The notes: generated from the letters alone by a model not told the origin. Positions 16,503-27,154 are shown, counted from the first letter of the stretch. The stretch is DNA of 64,000 bases from Paraburkholderia fynbosensis (GCF_902859935.1 NZ_CADIKI010000012.1:1-64000); one strand, 5' to 3'. Made by a program: numbers and translations.

Positions 16503-17711
16503 ATGGACCTGAACTTCACCCCGGAAGAAGAAGCCTTCCGCGCCGACGTGCTGGCCTTCCTGCGCGACCGTCTTCCGCAACGCCTCGCCGACAAGGTGCA
16601 CGGCGGGCGCCGCCTCACGCGCGACGACATGGCCGAATGGCACGCGATCCTGCATGCGCAAGGCTGGCTGGCCAATCACTGGCCGAAGGAGTACGGCGGC
16701 CCCGGCTGGAACGCAGTGCAGAAGTTCATCTTCGAAAACGAATGCGCGCTGGCCGGCGCGCCGCGCGTCGTGCCGTTCGGCGTCAACATGCTCGGACCGG
16801 TGCTGATCAGATACGGCAGCGAAACGCAGAAGCAATACTGGCTGCCGCGCATTCTCGATGGCTCCGACTGGTGGTGCCAGGGCTACTCGGAGCCGGGCGC
16901 GGGCTCGGATCTCGCGTCGGTGAAGACCACGGCGGTACGCGGCTCGGATGCGCAAGGCGAGCACTACATCGTCAATGGCCAGAAGACGTGGACCACGCTC
17001 GGCCACTACGCGAACATGATCTTCTGCCTCGTGCGCACCGCAATCGACGTGCGCAAACAGGAAGGCATCAGCTTCCTGCTGATCGACATGAACACCCCGG
17101 GCGTCGAAGTGCGCCCGATCATCACGCTCGACGGCGAGCACGAAGTCAACGAAGTGTTTTTCACCGACGTGCGCGTGCCGGCTGCAAATCTCGTCGGTGA
17201 AGAGAACAAGGGCTGGACTTACGCGAAGTATCTGCTCACCTATGAGCGCACGAATATCGCGGGCGTCGGCTTCTCGGTGGCCGCGTTCAAGCGGCTGCGC
17301 ACGATCGCCGCGAAGCAGCTGCGCAACGGCAAGCCGCTGGCGCAAGATCCCGCGTTCGCAGCGCGCATGGCGCGCGTCGAGATCGATCTGGAGAACATGA
17401 AGACTACCAACCTGCGCGTGATCGCGGCGGTGGCGGGCGGCGGTGTGCCCGGCGCCGAGAGTTCGATGCTCAAAATTAGAGGCACCGAGATCCGTCAGGA
17501 AATCTCGTCGCTCACACGTCGCGCGATGGGCGCGTACGCGCAGCCGTTCGTCGAGGAAGCGCTGCACGATGGGTTCGACGGCGTGTCGGTCGGCCCCGAC
17601 GAAGCCGCGAGTGCCGCTTCGCTTTACTTCAACAATCGCAAGCTGTCGATCTTCGGCGGTTCGAATGAAATCCAGAAGAACATCATTTCCAAAATGATCC
17701 TGGGACTGTAA
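16503..17711 (+). CDS. Acyl-CoA dehydrogenase, PimC-like (large partner)
   Basis: This 402-residue FAD enzyme opens MDLNFTPEEEAFRADVLAFL. It has the flavin/substrate segment WWCQGYSEPGAGSDLASVKT (about 120-140) and WTTLGHYANMIFCLVRT. It ends with the typical NRKLSIFGGSNEIQKNIISKMILGL. The N-terminal pattern, including HWPKEYGGPGWNAVQKFIFENE, resembles the large subunit of pimeloyl-CoA dehydrogenase. A second dehydrogenase gene begins 12 bases downstream, so the two probably form a heteromer that oxidises an unusual acyl-CoA such as a dicarboxylyl-CoA. Electrons would pass to ETF and then to ETF:ubiquinone oxidoreductase (gene at 35.4 kb). The substrate is inferred. Confidence 0.88.
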   Translation: MDLNFTPEEEAFRADVLAFLRDRLPQRLADKVHGGRRLTRDDMAEWHAILHAQGWLANHWPKEYGGPGWNAVQKFIFENECALAGAPRVVPFGVNMLGPVLIRYGSETQKQYWLPRILDGSDWWCQGYSEPGAGSDLASVKTTAVRGSDAQGEHYIVNGQKTWTTLGHYANMIFCLVRTAIDVRKQEGISFLLIDMNTPGVEVRPIITLDGEHEVNEVFFTDVRVPAANLVGEENKGWTYAKYLLTYERTNIAGVGFSVAAFKRLRTIAAKQLRNGKPLAQDPAFAARMARVEIDLENMKTTNLRVIAAVAGGGVPGAESSMLKIRGTEIRQEISSLTRRAMGAYAQPFVEEALHDGFDGVSVGPDEAASAASLYFNNRKLSIFGGSNEIQKNIISKMILGL

Positions 17712-17723
17712 GAGGCGCACGTC

Positions 17724-18863
17724 ATGAACTTCCAGCACACCGAAGACCGCCGCATGCTGGCGGATACGTTGAACCGCTTCGTCAGCGAACAATACGGCTT
17801 CGAGACGCGCGACCGGATCGCGTGCTCGGCGCAAGGTTTCAGCACGGAACTGTGGGGCCGCTTTGCGGAACTCGGCATGATCGGCGCGCTGTTCGATGAA
17901 GCGAACGGCGGTTACGGCGGCGGCGGCTTCGACATCGCCGTCGTGTTCGAGAGCCTCGGCCGGGGCCTCGTGGTCGAGCCGTTTCTCGATACGCTGATCG
18001 TCGGCCGGGCCGTCGCGAAGAGCGGCAACGATGCGCAGAAAGCCTTGCTCGGCGAGTTGATCGACGGCTCGCGGATCGTCGCGCTGGCGCACGGCGAACC
18101 GGATTCTCACTACGAGTTGGCTCGTGTGACGACGCGCGCGCAGCGCGGCGGCAATGGCCACGGCGCCTGGCAATTGAGCGGCGCGAAAGCCGTCGTGCAG
18201 CATGGCGAGCACGCTTCCGCATTTCTCGTGTCAGCACGCACGAGCGCTGCCGACGAGGCGGAAGACGGCATCACGCTCTTTCTCGTGCCTCGCGACGCGG
18301 CGGGCGTCAGCGTGCGCGGCTATCGCAAGATCGACGGCGGGCGCGCGGCCGAAGTCACGTTCGACAACGTCACGCTCGGCGACGACGCGGTCCTCGGCGT
18401 AGCAGGTGAAGGCTTCGCGACGCTCGAATACGCGATCGGCTGCGGCGTGCTCGCGTTGTGCTCGGAAGCGGTCGGCGCGATGGATGTCGCGAAGGACCAC
18501 ACGCTCGACTACCTGCGCACTCGCAAGCAGTTCGGCGTGCCGATCGGCAGCTTCCAGGCGTTGCAGCATCGGATGGCCGATCTGTTGCTCGAAATTGAAC
18601 AGGCTCGCTCGGCGGTGATCAATGCTGCTGCCGCGCTTGAGGGCGAGCGCTGGGTGCGGGAGCGTGCGCTATCGGCAGCGAAGTACAGCATCGGCAGGAT
18701 CGGCGCGCTAGTCGCCGAGGAATGCATCCAGCTTCATGGCGGCATCGGTATGACGTGGGAACTGCCGCTCGCTCACTATGCGAAGCGCCTTGTGATGATC
18801 GATCATCAGCTTGGGGATGAGGATCATCATCTTGAACGGTTCGTGGCGCTGGGGGCGGGGTGA
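17724..18863 (+). CDS. Acyl-CoA dehydrogenase, PimD-like (small partner)
   Basis: This 379-residue protein opens MNFQHTEDRRMLADTLNRFV. It contains NGGYGGGGFDIAVVFESLGRGLVVEPFL, a pattern typical of the smaller pimeloyl-CoA dehydrogenase-type subunit, and ends with a normal ACAD C-terminus (EECIQLHGGIGMTWELPLAHYAKRL). It is weakly conserved in the middle (residues 130-170), as expected of the less conserved partner. It is the last gene of the fadB-like operon: 12 bases follow the large partner, and a terminator follows it. Confidence 0.88.
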   Translation: MNFQHTEDRRMLADTLNRFVSEQYGFETRDRIACSAQGFSTELWGRFAELGMIGALFDEANGGYGGGGFDIAVVFESLGRGLVVEPFLDTLIVGRAVAKSGNDAQKALLGELIDGSRIVALAHGEPDSHYELARVTTRAQRGGNGHGAWQLSGAKAVVQHGEHASAFLVSARTSAADEAEDGITLFLVPRDAAGVSVRGYRKIDGGRAAEVTFDNVTLGDDAVLGVAGEGFATLEYAIGCGVLALCSEAVGAMDVAKDHTLDYLRTRKQFGVPIGSFQALQHRMADLLLEIEQARSAVINAAAALEGERWVRERALSAAKYSIGRIGALVAEECIQLHGGIGMTWELPLAHYAKRLVMIDHQLGDEDHHLERFVALGAG

Positions 18864-18894
18864 GGGTCGTGTTCGTGTCAGGGATGCGTGAGGG

Positions 18895-18916
18895 GCCGCG
18901 GCATGCGCGGCTTTTT
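18895..18916 (+). terminator. Intrinsic terminator of the fadB-like/dehydrogenase operon
   Basis: GCCGCG and CGCGGC arms around a GCATG loop are followed by five T, starting 32 bases after the dehydrogenase stop codon. Confidence 0.8.
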
Positions 18917-18931
18917 CTAACGACGCATACG

Positions 18932-18965
18932 AAAAAGGCCTCACAAGCAGTGCTTGTGAGGCCTT
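18932..18965 (-). terminator. Intrinsic terminator downstream of tRNA-Pro
   Basis: Arms AAGGCCTCACAAGCA and its complement (18935-18949 and 18951-18965) form a very stable stem. On the minus strand a run of T follows, 9 bases after the tRNA 3' end. It should stop the tRNA-Pro transcript. Confidence 0.85.
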
Positions 18966-18969
18966 GATT

Positions 18970-19050
<81 letters not shown>

Positions 19051-19061
19051 AACAGCACAAA

Positions 19062-19090
19062 ATTATAACAGACACTTCATTCGATTAGAA
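19062..19090 (-). promoter_or_regulatory. Promoter of tRNA-Pro
   Basis: On the minus strand, a perfect TATAAT (19067-19062) lies 12 bases before the mature tRNA. It has a TTCTAA -35-like box 17 bases further upstream (19090-19085). Confidence 0.65.
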
Positions 19091-19113
19091 CCGCTTCGTA
19101 CGAACAAAGTGAG

Positions 19114-19530
19114 CTAGTGCTTCAACAAATCGATTACGTGCAGCAATTCCTTGCGCAACTGTTCGACGTCCACTGCAGCTGTCGCAACCGCGGACGCCTG
19201 CGCGGCGACTGCGCCCTCGTCTTCCCCGACCGATGCAGCCGGCTCACCATGCCCGTGACCGCCATGCGTATCGAGCCGATTGCGCGCGCCGTTGATCGTG
19301 AAGCCCTGCTCGTACAACAACTCCCGAATCCGTCGGATCAACAGCACCTCATGATGCTGATAGTAGCGACGATTGCCGCGCCGCTTGACCGGCCTCAACT
19401 GCGTGAACTCCTGCTCCCAGTAACGCAACACATGCGGTTTCACGCCGCATAGTTCGCTGACCTCACCGATCGTGAAGTAGCGCTTCGCCGGAATCGGAGG
19501 CAAGACGACTTTTTCGATCGTCGCTGTCAT
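19114..19530 (-). CDS. MerR family transcriptional regulator
   Basis: This 138-residue protein has a MerR winged helix ([25 protein letters not shown], then [35 protein letters not shown]) and a short Gly/Ala-rich C-terminus with no metal-binding cysteines. It follows ihfA on the same strand after 45 bases, and this pheST-ihfA-merR order is conserved in proteobacteria. Its targets are unknown. Confidence 0.9.
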   Translation of the reverse strand: MTATIEKVVLPPIPAKRYFTIGEVSELCGVKPHVLRYWEQEFTQLRPVKRRGNRRYYQHHEVLLIRRIRELLYEQGFTINGARNRLDTHGGHGHGEPAASVGEDEGAVAAQASAVATAAVDVEQLRKELLHVIDLLKH

Positions 19531-19575
19531 CGTCAGTTAGCCGTCGTAGTGGTTGCGCAGGAGCGCGCGAGTCAA

Positions 19576-19986
19576 TCAGCGCGCGAAGCTCGCTTCAGCG
19601 CCGTTTTCAACCAGCGCTTTCAGCTTTTGACTTGCATGAAACGTCACAACGCGACGCGCGGCGATCGGAATCGCCTCGCCGGTCTTCGGGTTTCTGCCGG
19701 GACGCTGGGGCTTGTCACGCAACTGAAAGTTGCCGAACCCCGACAGCTTCACGCTGTCGCCACTCTCCAGCGCATCGCGAATCACCTCGAAGAACGCTTC
19801 GACCATGTCCTTCGCTTCCCGCTTGTTGAGCCCGACATTGTCGAACAGCAACTCGGCAAGCTCTGCTTTGGTGAGCGTCGGCGTTTCAGTCGAAACGACG
19901 GCGGGTGATGTCGGAATATCGCGAATCATGGCGCTGCGTTGCGCCGTAAGAAGGGCTTCGAAATCACTCGAGTTCATTTCATTCAT
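19576..19986 (-). CDS. ihfA: Integration host factor, alpha subunit
   Basis: The 136-residue DNA-bending protein starts at ATG 19986 ([13 protein letters not shown]); a TTG at 20007 is less likely. The HU/IHF core is complete: [58 protein letters not shown] with the intercalating Pro in the arm, then [13 protein letters not shown]. It carries about 40 extra N-terminal residues relative to E. coli IhfA, common in Burkholderia-group proteins. It lies just downstream of pheT, as in E. coli, and pairs with IhfB encoded elsewhere. Confidence 0.95.
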   Translation of the reverse strand: MNEMNSSDFEALLTAQRSAMIRDIPTSPAVVSTETPTLTKAELAELLFDNVGLNKREAKDMVEAFFEVIRDALESGDSVKLSGFGNFQLRDKPQRPGRNPKTGEAIPIAARRVVTFHASQKLKALVENGAEASFAR

Positions 19987-20055
19987 ATCTATCAAATGGC
20001 GCGTCAAGCAAAAAACAAAGGATGCGGAAACAGCCGTGCAATTGTTAAATGCGGG

Positions 20056-22491
20056 TTATCCGCGCAACCGTGCGCCATATACTCGAGCCAGACGTTCCAC
20101 CAGAGTTTGAATGGCCAGATCGACCGTTTCATCCTGAAGGGTTCCGCCAGTATCTTGCAAGGTCACACGGAACGCAAGGCTTTTCTCGTGAGCGGCCAGA
20201 CCACCGGAAGTGTTTGATTTTGGACGAAATTCATCGAAAAGCGCAACCTTCTGAACGCTCTTGCAAGCGGATTCGGACTGGGCTTCCTGAAGCTCGTCGA
20301 GCAGCGCCTGGACCTCGATTTTCTGATCGACGACCACCGCGATATCGCGACGCACCGGCGGGAATTTGGATACTTCCGCGGGAGTCGGCAATACACGCTG
20401 CATTAATGCTTCGGCTTCGATTTCAAACAGAATCGGCGCATGCGGCAAATCGTATTTCTGCATCCAGCGCGGATGCAATTCGCCGATCCAGCCCACTGCG
20501 CGGCCATTTACTTCGACACGCGCGCTGCGTCCCGGATGCAAAGCCGGATGCTCCGCTTTCACGAAACGCGCCATCGCCGGCGCCACCAGCGCTTCAAGAT
20601 CGCCCTTCATGTCGAAGTAGTCGACCGTGCGCATCGGCGCGCCCCACTGCTCGTCGAGCGCGGGACCGTACGCGAGCGCGCCGATCATCTTCGGTTGCGC
20701 GAAACCTTCGACCGTCAACTCGCCGGCCTTGATCGACGGATCGTGCAGGAACACGCGCCCGGCTTCGAACACGCGCACGCGATCCGCCGCTCGGCGATTC
20801 AGGTTTGTGCGCAGCACGTTGATGAGGCTGCCGAACAGCGTCGTGCGCATCACCGACAACTGGCTAGCGATCGGATTGAGCAGACGAACCGGCTTGTCGT
20901 TGCCAGCGAAGTCCTGCTCCCACTCGGCGTCGACGAAACTGAAGTTCACCGTCTCAGCGTAATCGCGCGCAGCGAGCGCGTGACGGATCACGTGGATCGA
21001 GCGTTGTGTTTCGTTGGTCGCGAGCATTTCGCTGGTCGCCACCGGGGGCCGTGCCGGAATCTTTTCGAAGCCGTAAATGCGCGCGACTTCTTCGATCAGG
21101 TCTTCTTCGATTTCGATATCGAAGCGGTACGACGGCGGCATTACCGCGAAGGTATCGCCATCGCGCTCGAACGAGAGGCCGAGGCGCGTGAAGATCTGCG
21201 CGATTTCTTCCGCACCTATCTGCACGCCGATGATGCGGTTCGCACGAGACACACGCATTTTCACAGGTTCGCGCTTCGGCACGTTGACGATCTGATCGTC
21301 GACCGGACCGGCCTCACCGCCGCAGATGTCGAGGATCAGTTGCGTGATGCGCTCGATATGATCGACGGTCGTCGCATAGTCGACGCCGCGCTCGAAACGA
21401 TGGCCCGCATCGGTCGAGAAGTTGTATTTGCGTGAGCGGCCGCGAATGCTATCGGGCCACCAGAACGCGGCTTCGAGATAGATGTTGGCAGTGTCGAGCG
21501 TGACAGCCGTGCTGTCGCCGCCCATGATGCCCGCGAGACTTTCGATATGCTGCTCGTCGGCGATCACACCGACGGTTTCATCGAGTTCGACGGTGTTGCC
21601 GTTCAGCAGTTTGAGCGTTTCGCCCTTGCGGCCCCAACGCACGTCCAGCCCGCCGTGGATCTTGTCGAGATCGAACACGTGCGACGGACGGCCCAGTTCG
21701 AGCATCACATAGTTCGAGATGTCGACGAGCGCGGAGATGCTGCGCTGGCCCGACCGCTCGAGGCGCTCGACCAGCCAGTGCGGCGACCTCGCGCGCGCGT
21801 TCACGCCGCGAATCACGCGACCGGAGAAACGGCCGCACAGATCGGGCGCGGAGATTTTGACCGGCAACGTTTCGTTGAGCTTGACGTCGGCCGGCCTGAT
21901 GTCCAACGGGCGCAACGGCGCGCCGGTGATTGCCGACGTCTCGCGCGCCACGCCGAACACCGACAGGCAGTCCGCCTTGTTCGGCGTCAGCTTGATTTCG
22001 AACACGGTGTCATCGAGGTTCAGCGTTTCGCGGATGTCCTGCCCGATCGGCGTCGCTTCCGGCAGGATCATCAGGCCGCTATGATCTTCCGAAAGCTTCA
22101 GCTCACGTGCGGAGCACAGCATGCCTTCGCTTTGCACGCCGCGCAGCTTCGAGAGCTTGATCGCGAAGGGCGCGCCGCCCTCTTCAGCCGGCGGCAGTTG
22201 CGCGCCCACCAGCGCGACCGGCACCTTGATACCCGGCGCCACGTTCGGCGCACCGCACACGATGTTCAGCGTCGCGCCGGTGCCGGCGTCGACCTGACAC
22301 ACGTTGAGCTTGTCCGCGTCCGGGTGTTTGACGACTTCCAGCACCTGGCCGACGACGATCTTCGAGGTCGGCGGTGCGGCCGGCCGCAGGTCTTCGACTT
22401 CGAGACCGGCCATCGTCAACGCGTGCGACAGTTCGTCGGTCGTCAGTTGCGGATCGACAAAGGTTCTCAGCCAGGATTCCGGGAATTGCAT
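20056..22491 (-). CDS. pheT: Phenylalanyl-tRNA synthetase beta subunit
   Basis: This 811-residue subunit of the alpha2-beta2 enzyme has the normal full length. In order: an N-terminal tRNA-binding EMAP-like domain ([23 protein letters not shown]), the B3/B4 editing region, B5, the core with [11 protein letters not shown] and the C-terminal ferredoxin-like anticodon-binding domain ending [11 protein letters not shown]. It lies 161 bases downstream of pheS on the same strand. Confidence 0.97.
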   Translation of the reverse strand: MQFPESWLRTFVDPQLTTDELSHALTMAGLEVEDLRPAAPPTSKIVVGQVLEVVKHPDADKLNVCQVDAGTGATLNIVCGAPNVAPGIKVPVALVGAQLPPAEEGGAPFAIKLSKLRGVQSEGMLCSARELKLSEDHSGLMILPEATPIGQDIRETLNLDDTVFEIKLTPNKADCLSVFGVARETSAITGAPLRPLDIRPADVKLNETLPVKISAPDLCGRFSGRVIRGVNARARSPHWLVERLERSGQRSISALVDISNYVMLELGRPSHVFDLDKIHGGLDVRWGRKGETLKLLNGNTVELDETVGVIADEQHIESLAGIMGGDSTAVTLDTANIYLEAAFWWPDSIRGRSRKYNFSTDAGHRFERGVDYATTVDHIERITQLILDICGGEAGPVDDQIVNVPKREPVKMRVSRANRIIGVQIGAEEIAQIFTRLGLSFERDGDTFAVMPPSYRFDIEIEEDLIEEVARIYGFEKIPARPPVATSEMLATNETQRSIHVIRHALAARDYAETVNFSFVDAEWEQDFAGNDKPVRLLNPIASQLSVMRTTLFGSLINVLRTNLNRRAADRVRVFEAGRVFLHDPSIKAGELTVEGFAQPKMIGALAYGPALDEQWGAPMRTVDYFDMKGDLEALVAPAMARFVKAEHPALHPGRSARVEVNGRAVGWIGELHPRWMQKYDLPHAPILFEIEAEALMQRVLPTPAEVSKFPPVRRDIAVVVDQKIEVQALLDELQEAQSESACKSVQKVALFDEFRPKSNTSGGLAAHEKSLAFRVTLQDTGGTLQDETVDLAIQTLVERLARVYGARLRG

Positions 22492-22652
22492 GGTTCTGTG
22501 TACGTTCTGATCAGGTTAGGTCCGCGTCCGGCAGTGGCTGCGCGTGACTCGGGGTTCGTATCCGGTTCACTCGCAACGCCCTGCCGGGGACGCTGGCGGC
22601 ATCACGACGTGCGATACCGCGCTCTATGCTTGTCGCGTTCGTACGCGCCGGT

Positions 22653-23666
22653 TCAGGCGAATTGACGCAGGAAACGCAGGTCGTTATCGAAGAACAGACG
22701 CAGGTCTTGCACGCCGTAACGCAACATCGTGAGCCGCTCGAGGCCGCTGCCGAAAGCAAAGCCGATGTAGCGCTCCGGGTCGAGGCCCATATTGCGGATC
22801 ACCGTGGGGTGAACCTGGCCCGAGCCCGAAATTTCGAGCCACTTGCCGGCGTTCTTGCCCGTTTCGAACAGCATGTCGATTTCGGCCGATGGTTCGGTGA
22901 ACGGAAAATACGACGGGCGGAAGCGCACGAGAATGTCGTCGCGCTCGAAAAATTTCTTCAGGAAGTCGGTGTAGACGCCCTTCAGGTCCGCGAAGCTAAT
23001 GTTCTCGTCGATCCACAGGCCTTCGACCTGGTTGAACATCGGCGAATGCGTCGCGTCACTGTCCACGCGATAGGTACGGCCCGGCACGATGACCTTGATT
23101 GGCGGCGTGTTGGTGCGCGCGTAGCGCACCTGCATCGGGCTCGTGTGCGTGCGCAACAGCAACTGGCGGCCGTCGGCATCTTTGCCGTCGACGTAGAAGG
23201 TGTCCTGCATCGAACGCGCCGGATGGTTTTCCGGGCTGTTCAGCGAGGTGAAGTTGTACCAGTCGGTTTCGATCTCGGGGCCGTCGGCCACCTCGAATCC
23301 GATCGTGCGGAAAATCTGTTCGACGCGCTCCCATGTGCGCATCACCGGGTGCAGGCTGCCTGCGCCGGTGCCGCGGCCGGGCAGCGTGACGTCGATGGCT
23401 TCAGCGGCGAGGCGCTGATTCAGCAGCGCGTCGGCCAGCGCCTGACGGCGGGCCGTCAACGCGGCTTCCACTTGTTGCTTGACGAGGTTGATCCGTGCGC
23501 CTTCGGTCTTGCGCGTTTCGGGATCGAGTTTGCCAAGGCCCTTCAGCAGCTCGGTCAGCGCACCCGATTTGCCGAGAAAGCGCGCTTTCTCGTTCTCGAG
23601 GGTGGTGACGTCGGAGGCTTCTGCGAAGGCTTTTTGCGCGTCGGCGACAATCTGGTCCAGATCCAT
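22653..23666 (-). CDS. pheS: Phenylalanyl-tRNA synthetase alpha subunit
   Basis: This 337-residue catalytic subunit starts at [17 protein letters not shown] (ATG 23666); the frame is open upstream to 23723, but that extension overlaps the attenuator and is not conserved. Class II motifs are present: motif 2 in [27 protein letters not shown] and motif 3 in [18 protein letters not shown]. The N-terminal coiled coil is [15 protein letters not shown]. It is cotranscribed with pheT and probably controlled by the hairpin at 23722-23753. Confidence 0.97.
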   Translation of the reverse strand: MDLDQIVADAQKAFAEASDVTTLENEKARFLGKSGALTELLKGLGKLDPETRKTEGARINLVKQQVEAALTARRQALADALLNQRLAAEAIDVTLPGRGTGAGSLHPVMRTWERVEQIFRTIGFEVADGPEIETDWYNFTSLNSPENHPARSMQDTFYVDGKDADGRQLLLRTHTSPMQVRYARTNTPPIKVIVPGRTYRVDSDATHSPMFNQVEGLWIDENISFADLKGVYTDFLKKFFERDDILVRFRPSYFPFTEPSAEIDMLFETGKNAGKWLEISGSGQVHPTVIRNMGLDPERYIGFAFGSGLERLTMLRYGVQDLRLFFDNDLRFLRQFA

Positions 23667-23721
23667 TGATCCCATCATTTCAACGTCAGTGTTCAATCGA
23701 AGCAAAACTGGTTCTACCAAC

Positions 23722-23770
23722 AAAAACGGGGCTCGGTGAGGAGCCCCGTTTTTGCTGCAGCGTCACCGAG
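23722..23770 (-). promoter_or_regulatory. Putative pheST attenuator (terminator with competing antiterminator)
   Basis: Between rplT and pheS a 13-bp stem (AAAAACGGGGCTC and its complement, 23722-23734 and 23741-23753) with a 6-base loop ends in a T-run on the minus strand, just before pheS. Upstream in the transcript, CTCGGTGA (23770-23763) is perfectly complementary to TCACCGAG (23739-23732), which covers the loop and part of the terminator stem. The two structures are mutually exclusive. E. coli pheST is controlled by attenuation. The leader here has no obvious Phe-rich peptide; an open frame ending AWFVAANIR lacks a normal start. Confidence 0.7.
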
Positions 23771-23824
23771 ACTACCGGATATTCGCTGCAACGAACCACG
23801 CAGTGTTAATTGCCAGAAGCGCAA

Positions 23825-24184
23825 TCAGGCTGCAACGGCGGCTTTCACCTGCTGAACGATCGCAGCAAAAGCAGCCTTGTCGAACACAGCCATGTCGGCC
23901 AGCACCTTGCGGTCGAGTTCGATCGAAGCCTTCTTCAGGCCGTTGATGAACACGCTGTACGTCATGTCGTGCTGACGCACCGCCGCGTTGATACGCGTGA
24001 TCCACAATGCACGGAACACACGCTTCTTGTTGCGGCGATCGCGGTAGGCGTACTGGCCTGCGCGCATGACCGCCTGCTTGGCGATGCGATAGACGTTATT
24101 GCGACGGCCGCGGTAACCCTTGGCCAGCTTGATGATCTTCTTGTGACGGGCCCGTGCGGTAACCCCACGTTTTACTCGAGGCAT
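23825..24184 (-). CDS. rplT: 50S ribosomal protein L20
   Basis: The 119-residue basic protein reads [50 protein letters not shown] and is complete. It binds 23S rRNA early in 50S assembly and, in E. coli, represses its own operon. It lies 29 bases after rpmI. Confidence 0.98.
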
Positions 24185-24213
24185 GTCTTGCTCCTATGAG
24201 TGTCGGTTAAGGG

Positions 24214-24411
24214 TTAAGCGAACGGCAGCATTGCGCGCACGGAGTTCAGATCGGAATCATGAACTGCCGTCGAACCGCGCAAATGGCGTTTGTTCTTGGT
24301 GGTCTTCTTGGTAAGAATGTGGCGCTTGAAGGCCTGACCGCGCTTGACGGTACCGCCCGGACGCACCACGAAGCGCTTTGCAGCGCTCTTCTTGGTCTTC
24401 ATCTTCGGCAT
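24214..24411 (-). CDS. rpmI: 50S ribosomal protein L35
   Basis: The 65-residue protein reads [46 protein letters not shown]. Start ATG 24411 follows a GGAG site; a longer frame to 24648 is an artefact of the open upstream leader. Confidence 0.97.
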   Translation of the reverse strand: MPKMKTKKSAAKRFVVRPGGTVKRGQAFKRHILTKKTTKNKRHLRGSTAVHDSDLNSVRAMLPFA

Positions 24412-24672
24412 GACAACTCCATTATTAGATGGATATGGGTGTGCGGTCGGCCAATTGACCATAACCCGCCCTTCGAAACCCATTCCACTTGGTATGCAGA
24501 CCGCCAACTCCGCCGGCGGCCGCTTTTCAGGAATCGGCGCACACTTGCATGCACGCCGTTCCGAAACCTGCCGACACCGCGCCGGACACCCGGCGCAACA
24601 TCGCTTCAAATCCCATTTCAAACTTTTAGCCACTAGAGCCCGCACCACTTGGCGCGCCGCCGCTCCAGCTGC
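24412..24672 (-). promoter_or_regulatory. infC-rpmI intergenic leader
   Basis: The 261-base gap precedes rpmI on the minus strand. In E. coli the rpmI-rplT mRNA leader carries the L20 translational operator, and a gap of this length leaves room for one. I could not verify the pseudoknot or rRNA mimicry by eye, and no terminator with a T-run is evident. Confidence 0.3.
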
Positions 24673-25197
24673 TTACTTCTTTTTCTTCGGAGCAAGCACC
24701 ATGATCATCTGGCGCCCTTCCATTTTCGGCATTTGCTCGACCTGACCGACTTCGTCGAGGTCCGTGCGCAGGCGTTCGAGCATGCGCATACCGATTTCCT
24801 GGTGAGCCATTTCGCGGCCACGGAAACGCAACGTGATTTTCGTCTTGTCGCCGTCATCGAGGAAGCGGATGAGGTTGCGCAGCTTGACGTTGTAGTCGCC
24901 GTCGTCGGTACCCGGGCGGAATTTGACTTCCTTCACCTGGACGACTTTCTGCTTGAGCTTGGCCTCGTGTTGTTTCTTCGCTTCCGAGTACTTGAACTTG
25001 CCGTAGTCCATCAAGCGACAAACCGGCGGGACCGCTTGCGGAGCGATTTCGACCAGATCGACGTCTTGCTGTTCCGACATGCGGAACGCATCAGCGAGCT
25101 TCACGATGCCGAGCGGTTCGTTCTCGACGCCGACCAGACGCACCTCAGGTGCCGTAATTTCACCGTTGATGCGGTGCGCAGACTTATCAGTAGCGAT
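24673..25197 (-). CDS. infC: Translation initiation factor IF-3 (AUC start codon)
   Basis: The 174-residue factor begins at an ATC codon (25197-25195), giving (M)[29 protein letters not shown] lies about 5-10 bases upstream, and no ATG/GTG/TTG exists at a sensible place; the GTG at 25143 would delete the conserved RINGEI segment. The N-domain, linker [11 protein letters not shown] and C-domain ([25 protein letters not shown]) are intact. Rare start codons in infC allow IF-3 to repress its own translation (established for AUU in E. coli). It lies 49 bases after thrS. Confidence 0.95.
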   Translation of the reverse strand: MATDKSAHRINGEITAPEVRLVGVENEPLGIVKLADAFRMSEQQDVDLVEIAPQAVPPVCRLMDYGKFKYSEAKKQHEAKLKQKVVQVKEVKFRPGTDDGDYNVKLRNLIRFLDDGDKTKITLRFRGREMAHQEIGMRMLERLRTDLDEVGQVEQMPKMEGRQMIMVLAPKKKK

Positions 25198-25246
25198 GTT
25201 ACGTTTCCTCTAAAAATTAAAAAAACGAGCCGGGCTGCCAAGTGGC

Positions 25247-27154
25247 TCAGTTGAACGACTGCACGTCCTGGCGCAGACGCTCAATGAAGGTATCGAGAGG
25301 CATCACACCCAGATCGACACCACCACGGGCACGCACGGCTACCGTTTGGGCTTCACGCTCTTTGTCACCGACCACCAATAGGTACGGCACCTTTTCCAGC
25401 GTGTGCTCGCGTATTTTATAGCTAATCTTCTCGTTGCGCAAATCGGCCTCAACTCTAACCCCTTGTTTTTGCAACGATTGGGCTAGCGACTGCGCATATT
25501 CTGTCTGACTTTCCGCGATATTCATCACGACGACCTGCATCGGCGCGAGCCACGAAGGCATTGCACCGGCATGGTGCTCGATCAGAATGCCGAGAAAACG
25601 CTCCATCGATCCGACGATTGCCCGGTGCAGCATGATCGGGCGGCGGCGGCTGTTGTCCTCGGCGACGTATTCGGCGCCCAGGCGCTCCGGCAGCACCATG
25701 TCGAGCTGCAACGTGCCGCATTGCCACGAGCGGCCGAGCGCGTCCTTGATGTGGTACTCGACCTTCGGGCCGTAGAACGCACCCTCACCCTGCAGCTCTT
25801 CCCACGTCACGCCGCAAGCCGTCAACGCCTCGCGTAGGCCCTGCTCCGCGCGATCCCACGTTTCGTCCGTGCCGGCTCGCGCGTCCGGGCGCAGCGACAG
25901 CTTGATCTCGACGTTGTCGAAGCCGAAATCCTTGTAGACGCTCATCGCCAGCGTATTGAAGGCGATCGATTCGCTGATGAACTGGTCTTCCGTACAGAAA
26001 ATGTGCGCGTCGTCCTGCACGAAACCACGCACACGCATCAGGCCATGCAGCGCGCCCGACGATTCATTGCGATGGCAGGAACCAAACTCCGCGTAGCGCA
26101 ACGGCAGATCGCGATACGAGCGCAAACCGTGGTTGAACACCTGCACGTGACCCGGGCAGTTCATCGGCTTGATCGCGTAGTCGCGCTTTTCCGATTCCGT
26201 CGTGAACATATTTTCACGATAGTTCTGCCAGTGGCCCGACGCTTCCCACAGCGAGCGGTCCATGATCATCGGCGTCTTGATTTCAAGGTAGCCGGCGTCG
26301 TTCACGCGACGGCGCATGTACTGCTCGACCTGCTGCCACAGCGTCCAGCCACGCGGATGCCAGAACACCATGCCCGGCGACTCGTCCTGCATGTGAAACA
26401 GATCGAGCTGCTTCCCGAGCTTGCGGTGATCGCGCTTCTCCGCCTCTTCGAGCATGTGCAGATACGCCTCCTGGTCTTCCTTTTTGGTCCAGGCCGTACC
26501 GTAGATGCGCTGCAATTGTTCGTTCTTCGAATCGCCGCGCCAGTAAGCGCCAGCGACCTTCATCAGCTTGAAGACCTTCAGCTTGCCAGTGGACGGCACG
26601 TGCGGGCCGCGACACAGATCGGTGAAGCCGCCGTGCGAGTACAGCTTGATCTCGTCGGTCGGCGGAATCGATTCGATGATCTCAGCCTTGTACTTCTCGC
26701 CGATGCTCTTGAAGTAGTCCACCGCCTCGTCACGCGATACGACGCGGCGCGAGACCGGCTCGTCTTTCTTCGCGAGTTCCTGCATGCGCTTTTCGATCTT
26801 TTCGAGATCTTCCGGCGTGAAGGGACGGTTATACGCGAAGTCGTAGTAAAAGCCATTGTCGATGACCGGGCCGATCGTGACCTGCGCTTCCGGATATAGA
26901 TCCTTTACCGCATACGCGAGCAAGTGCGCCGCCGAGTGACGAATGATATCGAGACCGTCTGCGTCTTTTTCAGTGACGATGGCGAGCGCCACGTCGCGAT
27001 CGATCAGCGCGGACGTATCGACCAGCTCACCGTCGATCTTGCCGCCGAGCGCAGCCTTAGCGAGGCCGGGGCCGATCGAGGCGGCCACTTCGGCGACGGT
27101 CACCGGATGCTCGTACTGTCGAACAGAACCGTCAGGCAGACGTATCGAAACCAT
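25247..27154 (-). CDS. thrS: Threonyl-tRNA synthetase
   Basis: The 635-residue class II synthetase starts at [20 protein letters not shown] (ATG 27154, preceded by GGAGAA). It has an N-terminal TGS domain and an editing domain with [11 protein letters not shown] and [14 protein letters not shown]. The catalytic core contains [27 protein letters not shown] and [21 protein letters not shown]. The C-terminal part is an anticodon-binding domain. It is the first gene of the thrS-infC-rpmI-rplT-pheS-pheT-ihfA-merR group, and a terminator hairpin lies in its leader. Confidence 0.97.
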   Translation of the reverse strand: MVSIRLPDGSVRQYEHPVTVAEVAASIGPGLAKAALGGKIDGELVDTSALIDRDVALAIVTEKDADGLDIIRHSAAHLLAYAVKDLYPEAQVTIGPVIDNGFYYDFAYNRPFTPEDLEKIEKRMQELAKKDEPVSRRVVSRDEAVDYFKSIGEKYKAEIIESIPPTDEIKLYSHGGFTDLCRGPHVPSTGKLKVFKLMKVAGAYWRGDSKNEQLQRIYGTAWTKKEDQEAYLHMLEEAEKRDHRKLGKQLDLFHMQDESPGMVFWHPRGWTLWQQVEQYMRRRVNDAGYLEIKTPMIMDRSLWEASGHWQNYRENMFTTESEKRDYAIKPMNCPGHVQVFNHGLRSYRDLPLRYAEFGSCHRNESSGALHGLMRVRGFVQDDAHIFCTEDQFISESIAFNTLAMSVYKDFGFDNVEIKLSLRPDARAGTDETWDRAEQGLREALTACGVTWEELQGEGAFYGPKVEYHIKDALGRSWQCGTLQLDMVLPERLGAEYVAEDNSRRRPIMLHRAIVGSMERFLGILIEHHAGAMPSWLAPMQVVVMNIAESQTEYAQSLAQSLQKQGVRVEADLRNEKISYKIREHTLEKVPYLLVVGDKEREAQTVAVRARGGVDLGVMPLDTFIERLRQDVQSFN

